Shown piece after piece: positions 44,220-50,891 of a stretch of 62,289 nt of DNA. Both the position numbers and the translations under genes were made by a program. Position 1 is the stretch's first letter. Each line of letters begins with the position of its first letter. The notes below the pieces were generated by a model. The model did not search any database, was not told the origin of the DNA, and saw nothing but the letters and a program-made list of their open reading frames with translations. The DNA is from a virus: positions 1-62,289 of the IMG/VR virus record IMGVR_UViG_3300046009_002641; one strand, written 5' to 3'.

Positions 44220-44576
44220 TTATTCAAATATCCCACGCCGGGGAGGCAAGGGAATTTTCTCTTTTTTTTCCCGTTTTGGGAAACCACGCGACTGAATCTT
44301 TTGCTTAGGGATTTTGGCCCCAAGGTGCTTGGCTTCCACCCGCTTGGCTTTTGCTATACGGGCGACATCATCTTTGGTTTTTTCCGCGTGACACGGAACG
44401 CAAAGCAACCGGCTATTTTCAAACGTAGGTTCACCCAAAAGACCATCGGGGCGGATATGGTCAATCTCAAACTTGACGCATAACGCCCCGCAGCTTTCGC
44501 AAAACACCTGACCGTTTACTGTCGCAGCTTTGATGCGCTGCACCATAACGGCTTTGGTAAAATTGCGCCTAGCCAT
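44220..44576 (-). CDS. HNH endonuclease
   Basis: 118 residues. CESCGALC ... FEIDHIRPDGLLG ... FENSRLLCVPCHAEKT gives the two CxxC zinc knuckles, the DH catalytic pair and the N and second H of an HNH nuclease. The C terminus is very basic (KREKKEKIPLPPRR). In many phages such a gene lies by the terminase and aids packaging, but here it is in the early operon, so a recombination or host-DNA role is as likely. The start overlaps the previous gene by 8 bases. Confidence 0.82.
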   Translation of the reverse strand: MARRNFTKAVMVQRIKAATVNGQVFCESCGALCVKFEIDHIRPDGLLGEPTFENSRLLCVPCHAEKTKDDVARIAKAKRVEAKHLGAKIPKQKIQSRGFPKREKKEKIPLPPRRGIFE

Positions 44577-44772
44577 TGTTCATTTCCAAAGTCTGGCAAA
44601 TCGCATGTTCGACCAGCCAAGACTGTGACCGGCCAGTTTTACGGGAAAGTTGGCGCAGACGCTTAAGCAGTGAGGCAGTGATCCGCACGTTGAGTTGAGC
44701 CTTTACAACTTGCGTTCTGCTCTCTCTGTTGCCTCGCGGCTTTGCTGTTCGCTGAACCTCATCTTTATCCAT
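44569..44772 (-). CDS. Ribbon-helix-helix DNA-binding protein
   Basis: 67 residues. VVKAQLNVRITASLLKRLRQ then LSRKTGRSQSWLVEHAICQTL is an Arc/CopG-type ribbon-helix-helix: a basic beta strand followed by two helices. It may act as a repressor of early genes and is one of the three small DNA-binding candidates for the TTGACA-N3-TGT operators. Its start lies inside the preceding gene by 70 bases. Confidence 0.7.
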   Translation of the reverse strand: MDKDEVQRTAKPRGNRESRTQVVKAQLNVRITASLLKRLRQLSRKTGRSQSWLVEHAICQTLEMNNG

Positions 44773-45014
44773 TCCATTTCCACTTTCTTGAGGTTAGCAG
44801 ATGTCCTAGCGTCCACCATGCTCTTTACAAATTTGTGCCAATCGTCAGAGGCTTTAACCTGCAACTCAGCACGGCTAACCGGCATATCGCCAAGAACGGC
44901 CATCATCTGGGACAGAACGGCTGACTTTGTTTCCTCCATCAGCCGCGCTGCATGATCCAGTTCGACCCATTCCTTAGCTACTAGCCTGTAGCGTTCGGAT
45001 ATGGGAGTAGACAT
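44703..45014 (-). CDS. Hypothetical helical early protein
   Basis: 103 residues, nearly all helical and charged (RYRLVAKEWVELDHAARLMEE, FSEQQSREATERAERKL). It follows the DUF736-like gene by a one-base overlap. Proteins of this type are common beside phage ERF/exonuclease genes, but the function is not known. Confidence 0.6.
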   Translation of the reverse strand: MSTPISERYRLVAKEWVELDHAARLMEETKSAVLSQMMAVLGDMPVSRAELQVKASDDWHKFVKSMVDARTSANLKKVEMEWIKMRFSEQQSREATERAERKL

Positions 45015-45238
45015 TAAAAATCATCACCTGAGTTGGATTTAGACTTATTGTAAGGTTCTTGGAGCGTCAGGCTAATGGAAGCGACTTTCCCGTCATCGCC
45101 CATGTTTACCCAACCGGAAATCTGAATCTCCTCACCCTTCCATTTAGCAGAACCGCCAAAATTAGGGTGTTTATCAGACTTGCGCTCCAGATTTTTAAAA
45201 ATACGTCCTTTGCCTTCAGCGTGTTCATATTTAGCCAT
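45014..45238 (-). CDS. DUF736-like small protein beside ERF
   Basis: Start at 45238, six bases after GGAG, gives 74 residues. The pattern GRIFKNLERKSDKHPNFGGSA then GEEIQISGWVNMG with SISLTLQEP matches small beta proteins similar to DUF736. These lie next to recombination genes in other phages, where they may bind single-stranded DNA. Its start overlaps the ERF stop. Confidence 0.6.
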   Translation of the reverse strand: MAKYEHAEGKGRIFKNLERKSDKHPNFGGSAKWKGEEIQISGWVNMGDDGKVASISLTLQEPYNKSKSNSGDDF

Positions 45239-45857
45239 TATCTTCTCCTGTAGCGACATCGTTAATATATTTCTCAACCGCCTTATATTCACGGACAATC
45301 ACAGCCTGATCAGACAGTGTAAGCTTATTTTTATTAGGCTTATTGGACACAGTCCATATGGTCAGATCATCGGATGATTTACATTTACGCAAATCTTCCA
45401 TCATAACCGCAAGCAATTTGGTAGATTCAACATCATCTTTGCCCGTAGATATAATGGTTGCTTTGTTGGCTGTGTTCCCATCATCATCTTCGCCAGCAAT
45501 ACCAACCGCCGCAAACAAAGCTCCGCGACGGGCGTAGGTAAGAGCGGCAAGTCCATCCTGCGGTTTATACGGGACCGCAATGACCGGGTAATGGCTAGCT
45601 AACCATTCTCCACTGGCATGGCCAAGGACGGTTTCCATCATCAACAAGGTATCGGTGAGATATGTGCGCTGAAACACGCATATACCGACAGCCGACAAAG
45701 CCTCACGAACGACGTTTAAACCTTCGTCCAGCGTCGTGTATGTGTTTTTAAAGTGTGAGTTTTTAGCGTTCTTGGTAGGATTTTGGATCGTCTTTTGGGC
45801 TTCGGCAAGAGCGCCAAAGACCGCACCAACTGTCTCACTCTGAAAGGGACTAGACAT
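45231..45857 (-). CDS. ERF-family single-strand annealing protein
   Basis: 208 residues. The N terminus (VFGALAEAQKTIQNPTKNAK, then HFKNTYTTLDEGLNVVREAL) and PQDGLAALTYARRGALFAAVGIAGEDDDG match the conserved core of ERF proteins, which anneal complementary single strands during phage recombination. The exonuclease is directly upstream and overlaps by 8 bases, forming a two-component recombination pair like lambda exo/beta. Confidence 0.85.
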   Translation of the reverse strand: MSSPFQSETVGAVFGALAEAQKTIQNPTKNAKNSHFKNTYTTLDEGLNVVREALSAVGICVFQRTYLTDTLLMMETVLGHASGEWLASHYPVIAVPYKPQDGLAALTYARRGALFAAVGIAGEDDDGNTANKATIISTGKDDVESTKLLAVMMEDLRKCKSSDDLTIWTVSNKPNKNKLTLSDQAVIVREYKAVEKYINDVATGEDNG

Positions 45858-46494
45858 TCTGCTTCTCCTTTATCTTAGCTTTAATTTGATGAACGTCGTC
45901 ATTCAGTTCTTTGATAAACGTCTGAATCATCTCCCTCATGGTTGATATGAACATTTCATCCCGCTCTACGCGCTGGACGTAAAGCTGTGCGCCTTCAGGC
46001 ATACGGGGGTCATAACAGACAAAATCACACCATTTACGGCCAGTGCAGTCAAGTTGCATCTGGATCTGTGTTTGCCACTTTTGAGGAATAATATCGCTCA
46101 AAAGAATCTCAAGGTATGTTGCGGTATTGGGGCACTTAATTTCAATAATCCCGTCATCTCCAACAAGACCGTCAGGAGAGCAACCAGCGCCCAGAATGTC
46201 AGGATGGTCAACAAAGCCGACTTCAGTGACTGTATCGAAGATCGTTGCCGCATATGCTGCACGGGCGTTAGGCTCCTGTTCCGTTCCCCATTTCATTGCC
46301 TCTGAAACAAACCCAACAGCAGTTGTCCCGGTGAGGATTTCAAGCACCAGTTCAGCCTTGTAATTTGTCCGGCTAGCGGCAAAACCTGATTTAGTCCTAG
46401 CCATCAAATCCGCAACGCGGGAGGCAGTAACTTTGCCCCTCCGCGCCGCAAACCATTCTGGCGTTCCCTGAACAATGACGTTCGGGTTATTCAT
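45850..46494 (-). CDS. YqaJ-type recombination exonuclease
   Basis: About 214 residues from the ATG at 46494 (46500 is possible). GTPEWFAARRGKVTASRV is the hallmark opening of YqaJ/lambda-exo-type nucleases. Acidic residues in GCSPDGLVGDDGIIEIKCPN form the PD-(D/E)XK site (D, E and K of EIKC), and KWQTQIQMQLDCTGRKWCDF follows. It should degrade one strand from DNA ends and hand over to the ERF protein. Confidence 0.88.
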   Translation of the reverse strand: MNNPNVIVQGTPEWFAARRGKVTASRVADLMARTKSGFAASRTNYKAELVLEILTGTTAVGFVSEAMKWGTEQEPNARAAYAATIFDTVTEVGFVDHPDILGAGCSPDGLVGDDGIIEIKCPNTATYLEILLSDIIPQKWQTQIQMQLDCTGRKWCDFVCYDPRMPEGAQLYVQRVERDEMFISTMREMIQTFIKELNDDVHQIKAKIKEKQNV

Positions 46495-46729
46495 GTTCAT
46501 TTTCCTTATTGATTTCAGATTCGACGGTTTTCCAAGCTTCGTTAAACGCAAGCACGGCTATAGACAGATGCTTGGCGTATTTAGGATCGACAAATATACC
46601 CACCTTATCGGTAGCCAAAGTGTCGGTATTGTTATCGCCAATTTCCAAAGCCAGATGCTTGCCGTTTTTATACACGAAAGCTTTAAGCGGGCCATTTGCA
46701 AAATATGACACGTTTCTAGACGTCCTCAT
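46487..46729 (-). CDS. Small hypothetical early protein
   Basis: 80 residues from 46729 after AATGGAGAACTAAC. Pattern SYFANGPLKAFVYKNGKHLA, then FVDPKYAKHLSIAVLAFNEAW; no family recognised. It overlaps the exonuclease start by 8 bases. Confidence 0.62.
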   Translation of the reverse strand: MRTSRNVSYFANGPLKAFVYKNGKHLALEIGDNNTDTLATDKVGIFVDPKYAKHLSIAVLAFNEAWKTVESEINKENEHE

Positions 46730-46742
46730 GTTAGTTCTCCAT

Positions 46743-46949
46743 TCAAGCTGCAAGACGGATGATATCCCGGCTCACTTTAGTTTTTTGTAACCGGATTGCC
46801 TCCCGACCTCTGGCTGCTTCCCAAGCGCGTGAAATGCACTTGCCCCAAGTCCAGCCAAGGCCAAGCCTCTGAGATTGCCGCCACTGACGATGAGCATCGC
46901 GCATGACGGCTTTCCTGTCATATTTGGGTTTAGTCGTAATCTTCTTCAT
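46743..46949 (-). CDS. Small basic early protein
   Basis: 68 residues, strongly basic with several Trp (MKKITTKPKYDRKAVMRDAH, QSQRLGLGWTWGKC). It may be DNA-binding. Its start overlaps the previous gene by 20 bases. Confidence 0.6.
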   Translation of the reverse strand: MKKITTKPKYDRKAVMRDAHRQWRQSQRLGLGWTWGKCISRAWEAARGREAIRLQKTKVSRDIIRLAA

Positions 46950-47244
46950 AGTCCCTATCCTGAGCTTTGTAGTTTACGGAATCGTTAACAGCATCGTAAA
47001 TTTTTACGTTGTCTGCCAACGACTGGAACAGTTTTCCGGTAACAACAAAATCCGGCCCTAAGTCACCTTCACGATCTTCATGCAGGGTAATGGCCTCTAT
47101 GTCCCATTCAGGCCCCCAACCGGGATCGCCACCGTAATTGTAGTCAATCAGAGCGGGAGCGCCCCAATCGGATACGGTGTATTCAATCATGGCCACAAAA
47201 TCGCGGCCCATGAAATTAAGGTAGGTTTCGGTTTCGTATGTCAT
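46930..47244 (-). CDS. Hypothetical acidic early protein
   Basis: 104 residues from 47244 after GGAATGGAGATCCGCT. Strongly acidic (DYNYGGDPGWGPEWDIEAIT, ending DRDYEEDYD). First gene of the leftward early operon. Acidic early proteins sometimes mimic DNA, but no specific match is seen. Confidence 0.62.
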   Translation of the reverse strand: MTYETETYLNFMGRDFVAMIEYTVSDWGAPALIDYNYGGDPGWGPEWDIEAITLHEDREGDLGPDFVVTGKLFQSLADNVKIYDAVNDSVNYKAQDRDYEEDYD

Positions 47245-47267
47245 AGCGGATCTCCATTCCGACAATA

Positions 47268-47297
47268 CCAATACGCTAGCATTTTATAGCATGTCAA
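47268..47297 (-). promoter_or_regulatory. Leftward early promoter (divergent pair, weaker motif)
   Basis: Minus strand TTGACA (47297-47292), tgc, TATAAAAT, then TATTGG (47273-47268) as a weak -10 with an 18-base spacer. The operator half is degenerate compared with the other sites. It starts the exonuclease/ERF operon. Confidence 0.6.
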
Positions 47298-47305
47298 GGG
47301 TGGAG

Positions 47306-47335
47306 TTGACAAATTGTAAGATTGTTCTGTAGGAA
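47306..47335 (+). promoter_or_regulatory. Rightward early promoter with operator motif
   Basis: TTGACA (47306-47311), aat, TGTAAGAT, with a weak -10 (TAGGAA at 47330) 18 bases downstream. It drives the Cro-like gene and lies back to back with the leftward promoter, as in a lambda-type control region. Confidence 0.65.
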
Positions 47336-47342
47336 TGTGTGT

Positions 47343-47531
47343 ATGACTAAAAAAGCCTTACCCAACCCCAAAACTACCCCCGCAATTGAACAGGTCGCCA
47401 AAGACCTTGGCGCAACTATAGGGGCGATATACCAATGGCGCAGACGCGGTGTTTCCGCTGCGTGGCGTATTAAGATTGTTCAGGCGTCCAACAATAAGAT
47501 AAAATTGACGGATTTCCCGGAGGCCATATGA
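47343..47531 (+). CDS. Cro-like helix-turn-helix regulator
   Basis: 62 residues from the ATG at 47343, eight bases after AGGA. AIEQVAKDLGATIGAIYQWR then RRGVSAAWRIKIVQ is a Cro-type helix-turn-helix with a short dimer strand at the C terminus (NNKIKLTDFPEAI). First gene of the rightward early operon, immediately beside two operator-promoters, hence the leading candidate for the repressor. No CI-like partner is seen. It overlaps the next gene by ATGA. Confidence 0.78.
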   Translation: MTKKALPNPKTTPAIEQVAKDLGATIGAIYQWRRRGVSAAWRIKIVQASNNKIKLTDFPEAI

Positions 47532-47761
47532 CCGACGACCTCACAGACCATGCGTCGAACTATAGCAGCCTTTCCTATTCAAAGGCTGACTGGCGCACCA
47601 AAATGCTCCGGTGTTTGCCAGAAGATATACCAATGTATCAGGTCAAAAGGTTCGAATGCTACAAGGAAGCTGGTATTCCTGAACAGGTTTATACCGATCT
47701 GGATGCTCAGGTTCTTCACCTTGCGCTTCGCGCCCGCTTTCCGGGGTTTAATCAGTGGTAA
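47528..47761 (+). CDS. Small hypothetical early protein
   Basis: 77 residues (SYSKADWRTKMLRCLPEDIP, then QVYTDLDAQVLHLALRARFP). No family recognised. It is coupled by overlaps to the Cro-like gene and to the nuclease gene that follows. Confidence 0.6.
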   Translation: MTDDLTDHASNYSSLSYSKADWRTKMLRCLPEDIPMYQVKRFECYKEAGIPEQVYTDLDAQVLHLALRARFPGFNQW

Positions 47762-48153
47762 TCAAGCGCAGGCAGATAGAATCCGGTATTCAGCGCGGGA
47801 TCGTGCAATACATCCGTTCAGTCCTTCCAAGGGCTGTATTGATGGCGATTCCCAACGGTTCGCAGCGCACTGCATCTGGTCGCCCTGCCAACGCTGTGCC
47901 GGGTTTCCTGCCGGGCGCTCCTGATTTGATTCTTGCTTTGCCTAACCGTGAAGTGATTTGGATAGAGGTTAAGTCACCTATTGGCCGGTTGAGCGACAAC
48001 CAAAAACACGTTCACGCCATGCTTGATACGATAGGCCACAAGATTATTCTGGCGCGTTCGATTGACGATATTCGTGAAGCTTTTGCGTATTACGGCATAA
48101 AAACTAAGGATACATGGAATGGAGAACCTAGAGATGGCGAAGGAAGCAATTAA
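47755..48153 (+). CDS. VRR-NUC nuclease
   Basis: 132 residues from a GTG overlapping the previous stop. ALMAIPNGSQR-type opening, GFLPGAPDLILALPNREVIWIE-VK gives the D, E and K of the VRR-NUC PD-(D/E)XK site, then GRLSDNQKHVHAML. These small phage enzymes cut branched or junction DNA during replication and recombination. The next gene begins inside its last codons. Confidence 0.85.
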   Translation: MVIKRRQIESGIQRGIVQYIRSVLPRAVLMAIPNGSQRTASGRPANAVPGFLPGAPDLILALPNREVIWIEVKSPIGRLSDNQKHVHAMLDTIGHKIILARSIDDIREAFAYYGIKTKDTWNGEPRDGEGSN

Positions 48154-48727
48154 GTGGCAACATGAGTGGGTTGAGCACGCGAAAAAGATATTGGCTGCTG
48201 GCGGATCTATGGGCGAGGCAGCTAATGGCGTAAACCACAAATTTGGTGTTCGCGTAACCCGAAACTCCATGATTGGGAAAATCCATCGTTTAAAGGCTGA
48301 TGGCGATTTTAATTTGCCCGAACCTGAGCAATGGAAAAATAAATCCATGGAGACCTTTGTTAGCTATTGGCATAGCGGAATCTCCAGCACTGACATTGGG
48401 CATTACTTTGGGGTTGAGAGCAGCACAATCCGCGACAAAGCGTATAAATATGGATTGACCCCTAGAGGGACTGAAACTGGTTGGCGGGCGCTTAAAAAGC
48501 CTGTTCCTAAAACGGTGAAAGTCGCATCTGACGGTATTAGTAAGCGCACGACGTTTCCTAATCCTAAAGCCAAAGCTGTGCTGTTTGAAAATTTAACTAG
48601 CCGGATGTGCCGCTTCGTTATAGGGGATAAGCCTTTCTACTTTTGCGGCGCTGATGTCGAACTTGGTTCGCCTGTCCCTTACTGCACACATTGCAGGAAG
48701 GTGATGTATACGCCCTCTAATCGCTAG
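48134..48727 (+). CDS. GcrA-type cell-cycle regulator homologue
   Basis: I prefer the ATG at 48134 nine bases after GGAG (48119 is also in frame). 197 residues. The N terminus (VRVTRNSMIGKIHRLKADG) carries the GcrA DNA-binding signature, and the C terminus has CRFVIGDKPFYFCG with a later PYCTHC, matching the GcrA region that contacts sigma70. A second helix-turn-helix-like part (STDIGHYFGVESSTIRDKA) is inserted in between. GcrA activates methylation-dependent host promoters in Alphaproteobacteria, so this protein could redirect host RNA polymerase. Confidence 0.75.
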   Translation: MAKEAIKWQHEWVEHAKKILAAGGSMGEAANGVNHKFGVRVTRNSMIGKIHRLKADGDFNLPEPEQWKNKSMETFVSYWHSGISSTDIGHYFGVESSTIRDKAYKYGLTPRGTETGWRALKKPVPKTVKVASDGISKRTTFPNPKAKAVLFENLTSRMCRFVIGDKPFYFCGADVELGSPVPYCTHCRKVMYTPSNR

Positions 48728-48737
48728 GGAGGAAAAA

Positions 48738-49292
48738 GTGGCGACAGATAAAAATTTTGTAGACTCTAACGATATTGTTCACTTGTTAGAGAAACAATAC
48801 GAAACCACAGGTTTGAAGGTTTTGCGTATTGCCGCTTCTGAGTTGCGCCGGTTGTATAAACTTCTTGATCAGGAAGTTTTGAAAATTGAAAATGGAGAAC
48901 CTGAAAACCTTACGATTCGTATGAGCGTTGTTCTTAAAATGGCGCATCGGTATTTTGGCATGTCTATTGATGACATTATATCGCACAAGCGTTCGCTGAA
49001 ATACATGGCTCCCCGTCAGGTGACGATATATGTCGCCCGCAAACTTACGGACCTTTCAACGCCGCAAGTTGGAAAATGGTTTGGCGGTCGTGATCACACC
49101 ACCGTTATCCATGCCTGCAAAAAGGTCGATGAAGAAATAAAAAAGAACAATAAGCAATGGATCAAATACGTCGATGAACTTTCTGCGCTGTGCAAGAAAG
49201 AAGCTGCTATTGAGCATGAGAGAATAGAGGAAGCTAAAAGATGTCAGAGGATACAGAATCTTTCGCTGAGACGTCCCGCGTTGACGCCGTGA
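48738..49292 (+). CDS. DnaA domain IV-like DNA-binding protein
   Basis: 184 residues, GTG start after AGGGAGG. Residues about 62-134 match DnaA domain IV: MSVVLKMAHRYFGMSIDDII, then PRQVTIYVARKLTDLSTPQV and the DnaA signature GGRDHTTVIHACKK. The AAA+ ATPase domain is absent. It could bind DnaA boxes on the phage origin or compete with host DnaA. The phage has no polymerase of its own, so control of host initiation would be useful. Coupled to a 52-base overlap with the next gene. Confidence 0.82.
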   Translation: MATDKNFVDSNDIVHLLEKQYETTGLKVLRIAASELRRLYKLLDQEVLKIENGEPENLTIRMSVVLKMAHRYFGMSIDDIISHKRSLKYMAPRQVTIYVARKLTDLSTPQVGKWFGGRDHTTVIHACKKVDEEIKKNNKQWIKYVDELSALCKKEAAIEHERIEEAKRCQRIQNLSLRRPALTP

Positions 49293-49561
49293 CACTTGAG
49301 GTCGTGGATACTTGCATGAGCGTCGTTGATGAGTATTGCAAAGCCAATAACTTCGATGCGACAGCAATGATCTTCATGTCTGTTCATGTCGCGGCTCATC
49401 TGATGGCGCGCGGCTTGTTCTTTGCCGATGGGCCGGAAGGTCGTGACCGTCTGCGGAATAAGATGATGGACAATGCTGCGGAGATACTTGATTCGGCCCG
49501 TCAGCATATTGACCAGTCTGAACGTGAGCTTAACCAGAGCAAGATAATTAGGCCGAATTAA
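49241..49561 (+). CDS. Hypothetical early protein
   Basis: 106 residues. Helical (ATAMIFMSVHVAAHLMARGL, then GRDRLRNKMMDNAAEILDSA). It starts inside the DnaA-like gene by 52 bases. No family recognised. Confidence 0.6.
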   Translation: MSEDTESFAETSRVDAVTLEVVDTCMSVVDEYCKANNFDATAMIFMSVHVAAHLMARGLFFADGPEGRDRLRNKMMDNAAEILDSARQHIDQSERELNQSKIIRPN

Positions 49562-49576
49562 TAGGCCCGGAATGAC

Positions 49577-49640
49577 GACGGCGGCTTGACTTGGAGCCAG
49601 CCGCCGTCATACTCTGGGAATGGTTCGGGGCTGCAACCCC
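49577..49640 (+). other. Intergenic hairpins before the small gene at 49679
   Basis: A 10-bp stem (GACGGCGGCT/AGCCGCCGTC, 49577-49586 and 49599-49608) with a 12-base loop, then GGGG/CCCC at 49627-49640. Neither has a T tract, so they are not clear terminators. They may be part of a longer structured transcript with the noncoding region at 49940. Confidence 0.5.
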
Positions 49641-49678
49641 TGACCGGATGACACTGGAGACAACCGGAGTAAACGGCT

Positions 49679-49939
49679 ATGCCATCGGCTAGCAAGATAA
49701 ATACGCCCAAGCTTACCCAAAATCAACCCGGACAATCGCATACAAAGGCGAACAGTCAAAAGATGACTGACGCCATGGAGCTTTATGCTCTTTTGGGGCA
49801 GCTTGCTGATTTGGCCGATCATGCCCGCCGGGGGATCGACCTTGCCGGAATCACCATCGCGGAAAGCACAGTTCAAGAAATGCTTGGCTATGCCCGTGAG
49901 GTTTCCCGTTTAATGAAAAAAATAGGGGAGCATAAATAG
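49679..49939 (+). CDS. Small hypothetical protein
   Basis: 86 residues: a polar, probably disordered N terminus (KINTPKLTQNQPGQSHTKAN) and a helical part (MELYALLGQLADLADHARRG). It is flanked by structured noncoding DNA on both sides. Function unknown. Confidence 0.55.
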   Translation: MPSASKINTPKLTQNQPGQSHTKANSQKMTDAMELYALLGQLADLADHARRGIDLAGITIAESTVQEMLGYAREVSRLMKKIGEHK

Positions 49940-49949
49940 CCTTTGGCTT

Positions 49950-50305
49950 AGCTTCCCTAATCAGCCGCCAGCTTAGGCGAGCCGCCCGGATCTTGGCATC
50001 CGATTGAGCGGGGACAAAATCGGGAAATACCAGAAAATGGGGGCTGTCCCGGCCCGGTGGGAAATCTTGCGGAAAGATCCACCATACCTGACGATGCAGA
50101 CGATACCACAAGTCCTCATGGAGAGGCCGGAGCGGCAAGGGGATGCCGTTAGGGTGAACAGCCCATCCTAGTCAGGGAATACCAGAACCGCTGTCTAACC
50201 CGTCCGTATGGTCCCCAATGGCACAGCTTAAGCCGCCGGGGGCGTCCATCCCAGCCAATAGGCTCCAAGGGGTGGTATCGGAGCATACGGGAGAGGGAGC
50301 TATGC
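49950..50305 (+). ncRNA. Candidate structured noncoding RNA or leader
   Basis: About 360 bases without a convincing gene on either strand but dense in stem-loops. Stems seen: CGGAT/ATCCG (49987-50002), GGGACA/TGTCCC (50011-50050), GGTGG with ATCTT/AAGAT and CCACC (50056-50083), CGGCA/TGCCG (50133-50148), GCTCC/GGAGC (50262-50285) and GCATA/TATGC (50283-50305). The phrase GGGAA(A)TACCAGAA occurs twice (50022 and 50175). The strand is inferred from the flanking genes. No known riboswitch, RNase P, tmRNA or intron core was recognised. Confidence 0.45.
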
Positions 50306-50327
50306 CTAAATGGCAGGGAATGTAGAC

Positions 50328-50879
50328 ATGGATGACTATGACTGGGGATTACCGGAGCCGAAAAAAACCAAGTCGATTGCTGACGTCCTGAAGGATAGCA
50401 GCAAGAGAGACTATCTGAACGATGAGTTCAAAAGACGGGCTGAGAGAGGTAGGCAGGCTGAGGAGGCTGTCGCCCGTTACCTTGAACGCTGCGGTTTTGA
50501 GGTTCGATTGCCTGAGAAGATAATACGGGAAAACATAGAAGATCGTAAGAAATTTAGCGATAACGGAGACCTATTCTATAAAAAAGACGACGTCTGGTAT
50601 GAGGTTGATGTTAAAAGCCACGACTACAAAACCAAACCATTTATCAGCGTTGAGGAATTCCCCTACCCAAATGTTTTGTTAGCCCGCGAGCATAGGATGA
50701 ACTTTCGCAGAACCTATAAATGGGTTACTGTATCAAGTGATTTCAGATATGGTATCGTTACGCCGTTGGAGAGCGTGATATACTGGTTCAAAGAAACAAG
50801 AACTAAGAAAAATTATGGAACGGTAGAGACTGATTGGTATGTGCCTAAGGAGCATGCCAAAGTTGTAAAACTGGTTTGA
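50328..50879 (+). CDS. PD-(D/E)XK-type nuclease
   Basis: 183 residues from 50328, eight bases after AGGGA (50310 is in frame). The region AEEAVARYLERCGFEVRL ... SDNGDLFYKKDDVWYEVDVKS has the D and E-x-K of a restriction-endonuclease-like fold, followed by aromatic strands (RRTYKWVTVSSDFRYG). It is 12 bases upstream of a helicase gene, so the pair may work together on DNA ends or branched DNA. Confidence 0.68.
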   Translation: MDDYDWGLPEPKKTKSIADVLKDSSKRDYLNDEFKRRAERGRQAEEAVARYLERCGFEVRLPEKIIRENIEDRKKFSDNGDLFYKKDDVWYEVDVKSHDYKTKPFISVEEFPYPNVLLAREHRMNFRRTYKWVTVSSDFRYGIVTPLESVIYWFKETRTKKNYGTVETDWYVPKEHAKVVKLV

Positions 50880-50891
50880 TAGGGGAATAGA

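Noticed and set aside
49562-49678. tRNA or known riboswitch between 49562 and 49678
   Set aside because: GGTTCGGGG recalls a T arm but there is no cloverleaf or CCA end, and no riboswitch core recognised.
49851-50138. 95-residue leftward ORF (Trp/Pro-rich) over the noncoding stretch
   Set aside because: It overlaps the 49679 gene antisense, has no good ribosome site, and the DNA is full of stem-loops, so an RNA explanation is better.
49950-50305. RNase P RNA, tmRNA or group I intron in the structured stretch
   Set aside because: The conserved RNase P core (GAGGAAAGTCC), tmRNA ends and group I P/Q/R/S elements were not seen.
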